Positions 1-8,564 of a stretch of 64,000 nt of DNA are shown piece after piece; within the stretch, counting starts at the first letter, position 1, and each line of letters starts with the position of its first letter. Below the pieces are notes generated by a model. The model was given only the letters and a program-made list of their open reading frames with translations. It ran no database searches and was not told where the DNA came from. This DNA is from RBG-13-68-16 sp041494245 (GTDB lineage Bacteria; Acidobacteriota; Thermoanaerobaculia; Thermoanaerobaculales; Thermoanaerobaculaceae): contig JBGQAK010000003.1 in the NCBI GenBank assembly GCA_041494245.1, positions 196,184 to 260,183 of the forward strand. Direction: 5' to 3'. The position numbers and the translations under genes were made by a program.

Positions 1-2
1 TG

Positions 3-827
3 CACAGGGAGGACTTCCGCGTGTACGGCCGGTTCGTGAGGGAGCGGTTCGACGACTTCGCCTGGGAGAACGACCGGGTGGCGCATCGGGTCTATGGACC
101 GGCGCTCGAGACCTGGCAGAAGGAACCGCTGACGAGCAGCGGAGTGGACGTCTGGGCGAAGCGGGTGCGGGCTCTTGTCGTCAACGACTGGTACATGGTC
201 GACGACTACCACGAAGACCATGGCGAGGGAGGCGACTTCTATTCCGTCGGGCCGAGCCGTGGCTGCGGCGGCAGCGGGATCTGGAAGGATGGCCGCCTCT
301 TCGTCTCGAAGAACTTCCGCGAGTCCAGGGTCTTGGCGAACGGCCCGATCCGTCTGGTATTCGAGCTGCGGTACGCGCCGTGGGACGCCGCGGGAGTTCG
401 CATCTCCGAGACCAAGCGCGTCACTTTGGACGCGGGCTCGCACTTCAACCGGTTCGAGAGCGTCTACTCGGTGGACGGCGCGGCGGAGGTGGCGTGGGCC
501 GCCGGGATCAAGAAAGCCAAAGGGGCCGAGGTCAAGGTCCAGCGTGACCGGGGAAGCCTGCGGACGTGGGAAGCGCTCAAGGAGCCGAACGGAAGCCTCG
601 GATGCGCCGTGGTCGTGGACCCGGCTCGCTTCGACTCCGTCGCCGAGGCCGATGGCAACGTCCTCGTCATCGGGCGGACAAAGGCGGGACAGCCGACGGT
701 GTACTATGCCGGCTCGGGGTGGGACAAGGGCGGTGATGTCTCCGGACCCGCCGCCTGGGATGACCTCGTCGAGGACCTGGCGCAGCGTCTTTCCTCGCCG
801 CTCAAGATCGAGATCCTCCCGCGCTGA
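3..827 (+). CDS. DUF4861 family protein, 5' end outside window
   Basis: The open frame runs in from the left edge (H-R-E-D-F-R precedes the first possible GTG at 21), so the N-terminus is missing; 274 residues are visible. The sequence matches my recollection of DUF4861, an uncharacterised family found in pectin and uronate utilisation loci, with features such as WYMVDDYHEDHGEGGDFY and a beta-rich C-terminal half ending in LKIEILPR. The next genes (kduI, GH28) are pectin-degradation genes in the same orientation, separated by only 18 and 4 bases, so this is probably the upstream part of one operon. The catalytic role of DUF4861 is unknown; a polysaccharide-lyase or hydrolase accessory function is inference. 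Confidence 0.75.
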   Translation, partial: HREDFRVYGRFVRERFDDFAWENDRVAHRVYGPALETWQKEPLTSSGVDVWAKRVRALVVNDWYMVDDYHEDHGEGGDFYSVGPSRGCGGSGIWKDGRLFVSKNFRESRVLANGPIRLVFELRYAPWDAAGVRISETKRVTLDAGSHFNRFESVYSVDGAAEVAWAAGIKKAKGAEVKVQRDRGSLRTWEALKEPNGSLGCAVVVDPARFDSVAEADGNVLVIGRTKAGQPTVYYAGSGWDKGGDVSGPAAWDDLVEDLAQRLSSPLKIEILPR

Positions 828-845
828 GGCGTAAGGAGCTCAAGC

Positions 846-1676
846 ATGCAGACACGCAGTCTCGTGGATCCCGTCCGCTACGAGAGGATGACCGGGGAGG
901 AGCTTCGCGCGGCTTTCCTCGTCGAAGACCTCTTCGCTCCGGACGAGGTGCGTCTGGTCCACTGGGAGGCGGAGCGTACGATCCTCGGCTCCGTCGTACC
1001 GCGCCGCAGTCCGCTTGCCCTCGAGGCACCGGCGGAGATCGCGGCGCCATTCTTCGCGGCCCGCCGCGAGCTGGGTGTGGTGAACCTCGGGGGACCCGGG
1101 ACCGTGACGGTGGACGGACATAAGCACGAGCTCGGGCGGCGTGACGGTCTCTACGTTGGCAAGGGCTCGCGCGAGATCGTCTTTGCCAGCAGCCGCGAGA
1201 AAGATCCCGGCCTCTTCTACCTCGTGAGCCATCCCGCGCACGCCGGCCTCCCGTCCGCGCGGGTTTCGCCGGCCGAGGCCGAGACGGTGAGGCTCGGCTC
1301 CCAGGCCAACGCGAGCGTGCGGGTCCTCCGCCGCTACATTCACCCTCGGGGCGTCGCGAGCTGCCAGCTCGTTATGGGCGTGACCGACGTCGAGGAGGGC
1401 AGCGTCTGGAACTCGGTGCCGCCACATACCCATCACAGAAGGACCGAGATCTACCTGTACTTCGATCTGGACCCGAGCGCCTTTGCGCTGCACGTGATGG
1501 GGCCGCCCGAGAAAACCCGGCACCTCATCGTGCGCAACTTGCAAGCCGTTCTGGCGCCCTCCTGGTCAATGCACTTCGGCGTTGCGACCGGCCGCTACGC
1601 CTTCGTGTGGAGCATGGGAGGCGAGAACCAGGAGTTCGAGGACATGCAGGGTGTGGACGTCGGCCGGCTGAGGTAA
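846..1676 (+). CDS. kduI: 5-dehydro-4-deoxy-D-glucuronate isomerase
   Basis: The 276-residue length equals the family norm. KduI interconverts 5-keto-4-deoxyuronate and 2,5-diketo-3-deoxygluconate in cytoplasmic pectin catabolism. The C-terminal cupin carries the metal-binding cluster in PPHTHHRRTEIYLYF (two His and the Glu), with a further His in SMHFG near the end, and the typical N-terminal stretch YERMTGEELR is present. AAGGAG lies about 7 bases before the ATG. The gene sits between DUF4861 and a GH28 polygalacturonase, which supports a pectin-degradation operon. Nothing is unusual in length or motifs. Confidence 0.95.
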   Translation: MQTRSLVDPVRYERMTGEELRAAFLVEDLFAPDEVRLVHWEAERTILGSVVPRRSPLALEAPAEIAAPFFAARRELGVVNLGGPGTVTVDGHKHELGRRDGLYVGKGSREIVFASSREKDPGLFYLVSHPAHAGLPSARVSPAEAETVRLGSQANASVRVLRRYIHPRGVASCQLVMGVTDVEEGSVWNSVPPHTHHRRTEIYLYFDLDPSAFALHVMGPPEKTRHLIVRNLQAVLAPSWSMHFGVATGRYAFVWSMGGENQEFEDMQGVDVGRLR

Positions 1677-1680
1677 GGCG

Positions 1681-3096
1681 ATGACACGAAAAAACCGTTT
1701 CGCGGCCACTCTGACCATCCTCCTGTTGCTGTCGGTGCTGCCCGTCCACGCCGTGGCGGCCCCGGGCGGTGGCGCGGCCACCGATGACCCCTGGGCGAGG
1801 CTGCCCGGGATCCTGGCGCGGATCCATCCACCCTCCTTCCCGGCCCGCGATTTCCCGATCAGCGACTTCGGGGCCGTGGCGGACGGCAAGACCGACGCCA
1901 CCGGTGCGCTGAAGGCGGCGATCGAGGCGTGTCACAACGCGGGCGGGGGACGCGTCATCGTGCCGCCCGGCGAGTTTCTGACCGGACCGGTGCGCTTGCT
2001 CTCGAACGTGAACCTCCACGTCGCCGCGGGAGCGACGCTGCGCTTTGCCACGGATCCCTCGCGCTATCTCCCCGTCGTCCTTACCCGCTGGGAAGGCGTG
2101 GAATTGATGAATTACTCGCCGCTGGTCTACGCCTTCGGGCAGGAGAACGTGGCCGTCACCGGCAGCGGGACGCTCGACGGCCAGGGGGATGCCACGCACT
2201 GGTGGCAGTGGAAGGCGAAGACGGGAGCCGAGAGCCAGAAGCCGGACCGTGATCGCCTGTTTCGGCAGGCCCAGGAAGGCATCCCGCCCGAACAGCGGAT
2301 CTACGGAGCCGGCCACTACCTCAGGCCGCCATTCGTGCAGATGTACCGCTGCACGAACGTGCTTATCGAGGGCGTCACGATCCGGAACTCCCCCTTCTGG
2401 GTGATCCACCCGGTCCTCTCCTCGAACGTCACCGTGCGCGGCGTCTCGGTGCTCTCCCTTGGTCCCAACAACGACGGGTGCGACCCCGAGTCATCGACGG
2501 ACGTCCTCATCGAGGACACGCTCTTCGACACCGGGGACGACTGCATTGCGATCAAGTCCGGGCGGAACGCCGACGGCCGCCGGCTCGCCGCGCCCTCCGA
2601 GCGGATCGTCATCCGCAACTGCCGCATGCGGGCCGGCCACGGTGGCGTGACGATCGGCAGCGAGGCCACCGGCGGCGTCCGCGACGTCTTTGCGGAGCGC
2701 AACGCGATGTCGAGCCCCGAGCTCGATCGGGGCCTCCGCCTCAAGACCAATGCGGCACGGGGAGGCGTCATCGAGAACGTCTTCATGCGAGACACCCAGA
2801 TCGACGAGGTGGGCTCCGCGATCGACGTCGACATGCTCTACTCGCCTGCGGACGAGGATCCGTCGCACCAGTTCAACCCCGTGATCCGCAACGTCCGCGT
2901 CGACCACCTCACGGTGAACAAGGCCGGGTTTGCGCTCTCGATCGTCGGGCTCGAGAGCTCGCCGGTCAGCGGGCTCGTGATCCGCGACAGCGTCTTCAAG
3001 AACGTTGCGCGAGGGAGCCGTCTCGTCAACGCAGGCCGGGTTCTCCTGGATGGCGTGACCCTCGAGCCGGCCCCGGCCCCTCGCCCGCCACAGTAG
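1681..3096 (+). CDS. Glycoside hydrolase family 28 (polygalacturonase-like), secreted
   Basis: The protein has 471 residues with a signal peptide (basic MTRKNRF start, hydrophobic core, cleavage probably after AVA). The parallel beta-helix of GH28 follows, opening with the typical ISDFGAVADGKTDATGALKAAI pattern. Catalytic signatures are visible: GPNNDGCDPES (first Asp), DTGDDCIAIKSG (Asp pair), GHGGVTIGSE (His) and GLRLKT (Arg/Lys). The family hydrolyses galacturonosyl linkages in pectin or rhamnogalacturonan, acting in the periplasm or outside the cell. It starts 4 bases after kduI and is the last gene of the pectin cluster. Substrate details (exo or endo, homogalacturonan or decorated) cannot be read from sequence. 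Confidence 0.93.
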   Translation: MTRKNRFAATLTILLLLSVLPVHAVAAPGGGAATDDPWARLPGILARIHPPSFPARDFPISDFGAVADGKTDATGALKAAIEACHNAGGGRVIVPPGEFLTGPVRLLSNVNLHVAAGATLRFATDPSRYLPVVLTRWEGVELMNYSPLVYAFGQENVAVTGSGTLDGQGDATHWWQWKAKTGAESQKPDRDRLFRQAQEGIPPEQRIYGAGHYLRPPFVQMYRCTNVLIEGVTIRNSPFWVIHPVLSSNVTVRGVSVLSLGPNNDGCDPESSTDVLIEDTLFDTGDDCIAIKSGRNADGRRLAAPSERIVIRNCRMRAGHGGVTIGSEATGGVRDVFAERNAMSSPELDRGLRLKTNAARGGVIENVFMRDTQIDEVGSAIDVDMLYSPADEDPSHQFNPVIRNVRVDHLTVNKAGFALSIVGLESSPVSGLVIRDSVFKNVARGSRLVNAGRVLLDGVTLEPAPAPRPPQ

Positions 3097-3158
3097 GCCT
3101 TGACCAGTCCCTGGCGTGGCCCTCCCACCACGTGTGGCGGGTCATGAGCCGTTGAGGC

Positions 3159-3187
3159 TTGACAGTCTCTAAGATTAGACATAGTCT
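3159..3187 (+). promoter_or_regulatory. Promoter and operator of the PerR-like regulator
   Basis: TTGACA (3159-3164), a 17-base spacer and TAGTCT (3182-3187) make a good sigma70-type promoter. Inside the spacer lies the palindrome TCTAA-GA-TTAGA (3168-3179). The same 5-2-5 geometry recurs before the catalase gene. Predicted transcription starts only 2-4 bases before the ATG at 3197, so the mRNA would be essentially leaderless. Confidence 0.6.
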
Positions 3188-3196
3188 CGTCGGTGT

Positions 3197-3598
3197 ATGG
3201 AGGACCTCATCGCTTTATTGCGCAGGGTCGGACTGCAGCCGACACCCCAGCGTGTCGCGGTGGCACGCTACGTCCTCGCCTCGACGTCCCACCCGACCGC
3301 CGACCAGGTCCTGGAGCATGCGCGGCGGGAGTGCCCGACGCTGTCGCGGGCGACGGTCTACAACACGCTCACCCGACTCGAGGAGAAGGGACTCGTTCGA
3401 CCTCAGACGATCAGGGAAGGGGTCGTGGTGTTCGATTCGCATGTCGAGCGGCACCACCATTTCATCGAGGAAAAGACGGGCGCTATCCACGACGTGCCGT
3501 GGGATGCTGTTGTGGTCTCGGGGGAGAAGAAGCTCCGTGGCTGGGAGGTCACGGAGTATCAAGTGGTCATGCGCGGACGCAAGAGGAGAAGGGGATAG
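3197..3598 (+). CDS. Fur/PerR-family peroxide-stress regulator
   Basis: This 133-residue metal-dependent winged-helix repressor has its DNA-binding domain over about residues 1-80, including the SRATVYNTLTRLEEKGLV recognition region. The HPTADQVL His, the Asp in FDSH, the HHHF cluster and a later Asp match the regulatory metal site of PerR. The structural zinc CxxC pairs usual in Fur/PerR are missing: the expected C-x-x-C place reads EEKTG. It lies directly upstream of a catalase and shares an operator with it, so peroxide-responsive control of catalase is the likely role. It could instead be a zinc- or iron-responsive paralogue, but the neighbour argues for PerR. Confidence 0.85.
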   Translation: MEDLIALLRRVGLQPTPQRVAVARYVLASTSHPTADQVLEHARRECPTLSRATVYNTLTRLEEKGLVRPQTIREGVVVFDSHVERHHHFIEEKTGAIHDVPWDAVVVSGEKKLRGWEVTEYQVVMRGRKRRRG

Positions 3599-3621
3599 AG
3601 CTCTTTTTTTTCCATGTGATC

Positions 3622-3650
3622 TAGACAAGATCTAGAACTAGACAATATAT
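3622..3650 (+). promoter_or_regulatory. Catalase promoter region with PerR-type operator
   Basis: The palindrome TCTAG-AA-CTAGA (3631-3642) has the same 5-2-5 geometry as the operator in front of the regulator gene. A second TCTAGA half-site cluster begins at 3620. A weak -35 (TAGACA, 3622-3627) and an AT-rich -10 candidate around 3644-3649 flank it. A strong Shine-Dalgarno sequence (AAAGGAGGG) lies before the catalase ATG. The match supports joint control of both genes. Confidence 0.55.
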
Positions 3651-3682
3651 CAATCCGGGCGGAGAGCCCAAAGGAGGGAAAG

Positions 3683-5125
3683 ATGAAAAGGGACAAGAAG
3701 AAGCAACTCACAACTTCCGCCGGCATCCCGGTGGGCGACAACCAGAACTCGCTCACCGCCGGCCCCCGCGGTCCGCTGCTGGTCCAGGACTGGCAGCTCT
3801 TTGAGAAGCACGCACACTTCAACCGGGAGCGCATCCCGGAGCGCGTCGTGCACGCCAAGGGGTCGGGCGCGTACGGGACGTTCACGTGCACCGGCGACAT
3901 CATGGGGTACACGAAGGCTGCGATCTTCTCGAAGGTCGGCAAGAAGACCGATTGCTTCCTGCGCTTCTCCACGGTGGCGGGGGAGCGCGGCGCGGCCGAC
4001 GCCGAGCGCGACGTGCGCGGCTTTGCGATGAAGTTCTACACCGAGGACGGCAACTGGGACCTCGTCGGCAACAACACGCCGGTGTTCTTCGTGCGGGATC
4101 CGTACAAGTTCCCCGACTTCATCCGCACGCAGAAGCGCGACCCCAAGACGAACCTCCGCAGCAAGACGGCGATGTGGGACTTCTGGTCGCTCTCGCCGGA
4201 GAGCCTGCACCAGGTGACGATCCTGTTCTCCGACCGCGGCCTGCCGAAGAGCTACCGCCACATGCACGGCTTTGGCAGCCACACCTACAGCCTGATCAAC
4301 GCAAAGGGCGAGCGGTTCTGGGTCAAGTTCCACTTGAAGACGATGCAGAGTATCGCCACCCTTACGGATAAAGAGGCCGAACGCATCGTTGGGCAGGACC
4401 GTGAGAGCCACCAGCGTGACCTGTTCGAGGCGATCGAACGGAAGGACTTCCCGAAGTGGCGCGTGATGGTCCAGATCATGCCGGAGGCCGATGCGGAGAC
4501 GACGCCGTACAACCCATTCGACCTCACCAAGGTGTGGCCGCACGGAGACTACCCGCTCATCGAGGTCGGCGTGCTGGAGCTCAACCGGAACCCGGAGAAC
4601 TACTTCGCCGACGTGGAGCAGTCTGCATTCTCGCCCGCGAACGTCGTGCCCGGCATCAGCCACAGCCCCGACAAGATGCTGCAGTTCAGGATCTTCGCCT
4701 ACGGCGACGCGCATCGCTACCGGCTCGGCGTCAACTACGAGAGCCTGCCGGTCAACCAGCCGCACTGCCCGGTGGCGAACTACCATCGGGACGGCGCGAT
4801 GCGGTTCGACGACAACACCGGCGGCAGCGTCAACTACGAGCCCAACTCGTTCGGCGGCCCCGTCGAGGATCGGCGATTCGTGGAGCCTCCGCTTGAGATT
4901 TCGGGCGCCGCCGACCGCTACGACCACCGCGAGGGCAACGACGACTACACGCAGGCGGGCAACCTCTACCGCCTGATGCCCGCCGCTGAGCGCAAGAGGC
5001 TCCACCAGGCCATCGCGGGCGCCATGGAGGGCGTTCCGCAGGAGATCATCGAGCGCCAGCTCGCGCACTTCAAGAAGGCCGATCCGGCCTACGCCGAGGG
5101 CGTGCGTCAGGCGTTGAAGAAGTAA
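3683..5125 (+). CDS. katA: Heme catalase (small-subunit clade)
   Basis: The 480-residue length is typical of small-subunit clade 3 catalases. The active-site region reads FNRERIPERVVHAKGSGAYG with the essential His. The distal Asn lies in the following conserved block, and the proximal heme ligand Tyr is in RIFAYGDAHRYRLG. NADPH-binding-type segments such as HTYSLINAKGERFWVKFH are present. It disproportionates hydrogen peroxide in the cytoplasm. A PerR-like gene lies 84 bases upstream in the same direction, and the shared operator suggests peroxide induction. No signal peptide is seen. Confidence 0.97.
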   Translation: MKRDKKKQLTTSAGIPVGDNQNSLTAGPRGPLLVQDWQLFEKHAHFNRERIPERVVHAKGSGAYGTFTCTGDIMGYTKAAIFSKVGKKTDCFLRFSTVAGERGAADAERDVRGFAMKFYTEDGNWDLVGNNTPVFFVRDPYKFPDFIRTQKRDPKTNLRSKTAMWDFWSLSPESLHQVTILFSDRGLPKSYRHMHGFGSHTYSLINAKGERFWVKFHLKTMQSIATLTDKEAERIVGQDRESHQRDLFEAIERKDFPKWRVMVQIMPEADAETTPYNPFDLTKVWPHGDYPLIEVGVLELNRNPENYFADVEQSAFSPANVVPGISHSPDKMLQFRIFAYGDAHRYRLGVNYESLPVNQPHCPVANYHRDGAMRFDDNTGGSVNYEPNSFGGPVEDRRFVEPPLEISGAADRYDHREGNDDYTQAGNLYRLMPAAERKRLHQAIAGAMEGVPQEIIERQLAHFKKADPAYAEGVRQALKK

Positions 5126-5438
5126 TTCGGGATGAGGCGGGCACCGCGGGCGCCCGCCATTCCCACCCTCCTCGTCAGCCTGCACACGCAGGCGCCTTGG
5201 GTCCCAGGGTTCGGAATCTGAGCCGAGTATTCTCCACACCAAATCTGACGGAGGAATCACGGGCCACCGAGAGGTGGCCCGAGGCGCGAATGTGGGCCCC
5301 TTGTCTTCCACTCGCACCGCCGTCACCGCGACGGGAGTACCATCGGGACCGGCAATGCGGACGAGACGGGTCAGGAGGTTCGAGCAGTCCAGTGTAGTTG
5401 CCTGAAGAAAAGGGAATTGACGGGCGGAGGGGACGACG
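5126..5438 (+). other. Intergenic gap, no gene seen
   Basis: The 313 bases between catalase and the next gene contain no convincing coding region on either strand. Long antisense frames here are shadows of GC-rich codons. The last part presumably carries the promoter of the following gene, but I see no clear -35/-10 pair. Confidence 0.5.
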
Positions 5439-6161
5439 ATGAAACGCATCGGGAAGGCTGCCTCGGTCTTCGCGATCCTGCTGCTTCTGACGACCCAGCT
5501 CGCAGCCCAGGAGGCGAGAGACCTTGGGGATGCCGCGGTGACGAACCGCCTGGCCTACATCCAGAACTCCCTCGATGGCGGACAGAAAGCTGCCGACCTC
5601 TGGTGGTACGGGTGGCTGGTCGGCTACGGCGCCGCGACCGCGGGTCAGCTGGCCGTCTACTCGAGGTCTGACGACGAGAAGCAGAGGCAGGACATGCTCG
5701 TTGGGGCCGTGACAACCGCGCTCGGGGCGGGCGGCGTGCTCATCTTTCCGGTGGAAGCGGGCGGGTTCGCGGCGCGATTGAGGGCGATGCCGGGCGACAC
5801 GCTCGAGGCTCGGCGGGTTAAGCTCGCGTCGGCCGAGGGCTATCTCCGAAAGGCCGCGGCGCAGGAAGAACTCGGACGGTCGTTTCAGACTCAGGCGATC
5901 GCCACGGCCGTGAACCTCGCGGCCGGCCTCACAATCTGGCTCCACTACAACCGCCCCGCCAAAGACGGCCTCATCACCTTCGCCATCGGCCAGATCATCT
6001 CGGAGGTGCAGATCTTCAGCCAGCCGATGAGGGCGGTTCGCGACCTCCGGGAGTACCAGCAGCGCACCGACTTCGACCACGTGAGCGCCTCCGGAGCCGG
6101 CCATCGCACCTGGTACGTGAGCGTGGCCCCGGCGGGCTTCGTGGTGGGCTGCAGGTTCTAG
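5439..6161 (+). CDS. Unknown exported protein with several hydrophobic segments
   Basis: This 240-residue protein is not one I recognise. It begins with a clear signal peptide (MKRIGKAAS, hydrophobic core, AAQ-E cleavage site). At least four hydrophobic stretches follow (around WWYGWLVGYGAATAGQLAVY, LVGAVTTALGAGGVLIF, AIATAVNLAAGLTIWL and LITFAIGQIISEV). A short C-terminal segment ends in the aromatic residue F, as outer-membrane proteins often do. The stop is 9 bases before the methyltransferase start, so the two genes are probably cotranscribed. The function is unknown. Confidence 0.7.
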   Translation: MKRIGKAASVFAILLLLTTQLAAQEARDLGDAAVTNRLAYIQNSLDGGQKAADLWWYGWLVGYGAATAGQLAVYSRSDDEKQRQDMLVGAVTTALGAGGVLIFPVEAGGFAARLRAMPGDTLEARRVKLASAEGYLRKAAAQEELGRSFQTQAIATAVNLAAGLTIWLHYNRPAKDGLITFAIGQIISEVQIFSQPMRAVRDLREYQQRTDFDHVSASGAGHRTWYVSVAPAGFVVGCRF

Positions 6162-6170
6162 GGCGAGACG

Positions 6171-7220
6171 TTGAGGATCGGACCGGTTGCGGAGAACCTG
6201 CTCGAGCGCGTGGCGATCCTGCTGCGGTTGGGGCCTCGGCCGCTGCTCGAGACCCACGGGACGCTGCTCCTCGCCCAGGCGCTGATGGTCGGGACGAAGG
6301 TCGGCGTTTTCGAGGCCCTCGCCCCCTCGCCCCTGACGGCGGGTGAACTCGCGTCCCGCTGCGGAACGAACGAGCGCGCGACCGGCAAGCTGCTCGGCGT
6401 CCTCGAGGCGACAGGCTACGTCCGCGCCGCGGCCGATGGAAGATACGTCATCACCTCCGACGCCCGGAGGTGGCTGCTTGAGAGCAGCGCCGTCTCGCTC
6501 CACGACAACGTGCTCTTCAGGTTCGTTGAGTGGGACTGGATCGGGCGCCTCGAGCGCTTCGTCGTCACCGGCGAGCCGCTCGACATCCACGCCGAGATGT
6601 CGCGCGAGCAGTGGGATCTCTACCAGCGCGGCATGCGCTCCCTGGCCGGTTCACTCGCTCGCGAGGTCGTGCTGCGGACCCCCGTCCCGAGGGGCGCGCG
6701 GGCCATGCTCGACGTCGGCGGCTCGCACGGGTTCTTCTCGGTCGCCCTCTGCCGGCGTCATCCCGGGCTGCGCGCCGAGATCCTCGACCTCCCCGGGGCC
6801 ATCGCGCAGGCCGCTGCGATCCTGGAGCATGAGGGGCTCGGGGACCGGGTCACGCAGCGGGCCGGAGACGCCCTGACCGAGGATCTCGGGGCGGCGGCTT
6901 TCGACCTCGTCTTCGTGTCCAACCTCCTGCACCACTTCGAGCCCGCGCAGAGCCGGGAGCTGATCCGGCGGGCGGCCCGCGCGCTGCGCCCCGGCGGCAT
7001 CCTGGTGATCCAGGAGCTGTTCGCGCTCTCCCCGACCCGCCGGGCGGGCCAGACCGCCACCCTCGCGGATCTCTACTTCGCGCTCACGAGCAAGTCGGGG
7101 GCGCTATCGGTCGAGGATCTGGCGGCATGGCAGGCAGAGGTGGGCCTGCGGCCGAGGAAGCCGATCCGCTTCGTCTCGTTCCCTGGTGCGGGCCAGCAGA
7201 GCGCCGTCAAGCCCCGCTGA
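6171..7220 (+). CDS. SAM-dependent O-methyltransferase (acetylserotonin/CrtF-like)
   Basis: The 349-residue protein starts at TTG with GGGCGAG just upstream. It has the two-domain build of the Methyltransf_2 family. The N-terminal winged-helix dimerisation domain contains TAGELASRCGTNERATGKLLGVLEATGYV. The Rossmann domain carries the SAM motif MLDVGGSHGFFSVAL, a later FVSNLLHHFEPAQS and GGILVIQELF. Such enzymes methylate small phenolic or hydroxyl substrates. It converges on the type III polyketide operon 246 bases away, so a phenolic polyketide is a tempting but unproven substrate. Confidence 0.8.
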   Translation: MRIGPVAENLLERVAILLRLGPRPLLETHGTLLLAQALMVGTKVGVFEALAPSPLTAGELASRCGTNERATGKLLGVLEATGYVRAAADGRYVITSDARRWLLESSAVSLHDNVLFRFVEWDWIGRLERFVVTGEPLDIHAEMSREQWDLYQRGMRSLAGSLAREVVLRTPVPRGARAMLDVGGSHGFFSVALCRRHPGLRAEILDLPGAIAQAAAILEHEGLGDRVTQRAGDALTEDLGAAAFDLVFVSNLLHHFEPAQSRELIRRAARALRPGGILVIQELFALSPTRRAGQTATLADLYFALTSKSGALSVEDLAAWQAEVGLRPRKPIRFVSFPGAGQQSAVKPR

Positions 7221-7229
7221 GCCGTGGCT

Positions 7230-7455
7230 GGTCGCAACAGGGCATGTCGGGGGCTCGCGCTCCGGCGCGTTTCGACCCGAGAAGCCGACTGTGGGGCCGG
7301 CACGCCGTGCCGGCGTGTTTGCTGTGGTTTCTGAGGGGTTCGCGCACCGCGCAAGCTGTCTCGCACCCTCCGAAACCAACGAAAGCGCGCGTGGCCTGCG
7401 CGCCCCACACAAGACCAAGTTCAGCGCGCCCGGCGGTCGCGCCCCACATCTGAAC
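7230..7455. repeat. GTGGGGCCGG...CGCGCCCCAC-type intergenic repeat copies
   Basis: The gap between two convergent genes contains GTGGGGCCGG followed by the palindrome CCGGCACGCCGTGCCGG (from about 7296), then two copies of GCGCGCCCCACA near 7400 and 7440. The same core recurs in many intergenic gaps of the window (for example 15505, 18822, 54203, 55302, 62860 and 63668). It may help terminate the two convergent transcripts. Confidence 0.55.
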
Positions 7456-7466
7456 TGAAATGAGAC

Positions 7467-8564
7467 TCAGGCTAGCGCGAGGGCGATGAGGGTGTCGAAG
7501 AGGTGGGTGTGTGCGCCCAGGAATCGAAGCAAACCCCGACGGAGTCGCGGCCTGCGCGCCACCCAGAGCACGGACCGGCAGACCAGGGCGTACCGCCGGA
7601 ACTGGCGGGCGGCCTCCCGCTCGTAGGGGAGGAGGGCCTCACGCGTCGCGCCCCGTTCGAGCGCCGCGGGCAGGAGGGCGCCGAGCGCCTTGGCACCCAG
7701 GAGGGCCAGGGAGATCCCTTCGCCGGTGATGGCGTCCACGTACCCGGCCGAGTCGCCCACCAGCACGAAGCGGTCCGCGACCCGAGCACGGGCGCCCTGG
7801 GCGAGCGGCCCGGCGCCGCGCGGCACCGAGTCGGCCGGCGCGCCCGCCACGTGAGAGGCCACGGCCGGGAAGCGGGGCAGGAAGCTGTCAAATGAGACCG
7901 GCACCGGGATGGCGTCCCTCTCCCACAGGAAGGTGATCCCGACGCGCGATGCGCCCGCCGGGGTTACGAACGCCTCCATCCCGTCGCCGAGGTGGACCTC
8001 GACGAACTCGCTCCACGGGGTCACGCGGAAGTGTTGCCGCAGCCCCAGCCGCTGCGGCAGCCGGGGCGGGCGGTCGAGCCCGGCGAGGCGGCGAAGCCGG
8101 GAGTGGAGGCCGTCCGCCGCGACCAGGAGCCGTGCCCTCACCTCCCCGCCGGCGGTGGCGAGCGAAACGGCCTGATCGGTCGTCGAGAACCGTTCGACCG
8201 CGCAGTTCCACCGCATCTCGACCCCGGACTCCCCGGCGCAGCGTGCAAGCTCCGAGGTCAGCGCGGTGCGCCTGATCCCGAGGCCGGGCTCCGGGAGGCG
8301 GCCCTCGGCAGAGGAGCCGTCCGCTTGGATGTAGCGGATCCCGACGAACGGGGCGCAGTCGGCATCTGAAATACGGGACCGCACGCCGATCTCCTCGAGC
8401 ACGCGCACGCCTGCCGGCATGAGCCCCTCGCCGCACGCCTTGTCGGGAGGCCCGCTGCTCCTGTCGAGGAGGACCGTGGAGCATCCCGCGCGCGAGGCGA
8501 ATGCCGCGGCCGCGAGCCCGGCGGGGCCCCCTCCCACGACGGCGACGTCGAAGCTAGCGCTCAC
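7467..8564 (-). CDS. FAD-dependent oxidoreductase (geranylgeranyl-reductase/monooxygenase type)
   Basis: This 365-residue flavoprotein shows the dinucleotide-binding motif VVGGGPAGLAAAAFASRAG near the N-terminus, the family signature DKACGEGLMPAGV, and the second FAD motif FVLVGDSAGYVDAITGEGISLAL around residue 270. Related enzymes reduce isoprenoids or hydroxylate phenolic rings. Its start overlaps the acyl-AMP ligase by 11 bases, placing it last in the type III polyketide operon. Oxidation of a resorcinolic ring to a hydroquinone or quinone, as SrsC does in Streptomyces, is the role I infer. Prenyl reduction is the alternative. Confidence 0.85.
   Translation of the reverse strand: MSASFDVAVVGGGPAGLAAAAFASRAGCSTVLLDRSSGPPDKACGEGLMPAGVRVLEEIGVRSRISDADCAPFVGIRYIQADGSSAEGRLPEPGLGIRRTALTSELARCAGESGVEMRWNCAVERFSTTDQAVSLATAGGEVRARLLVAADGLHSRLRRLAGLDRPPRLPQRLGLRQHFRVTPWSEFVEVHLGDGMEAFVTPAGASRVGITFLWERDAIPVPVSFDSFLPRFPAVASHVAGAPADSVPRGAGPLAQGARARVADRFVLVGDSAGYVDAITGEGISLALLGAKALGALLPAALERGATREALLPYEREAARQFRRYALVCRSVLWVARRPRLRRGLLRFLGAHTHLFDTLIALALA

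Noticed and set aside
3600..3612. T run after the PerR-like gene as a terminator
   Set aside because: There is no GC-rich stem directly before the T run, only the short palindrome GAGCTC.
3650..5449. 600-codon open frame antisense to catalase
   Set aside because: Catalase on the plus strand is unambiguous, and the antisense frame has no start signal or recognisable domain.
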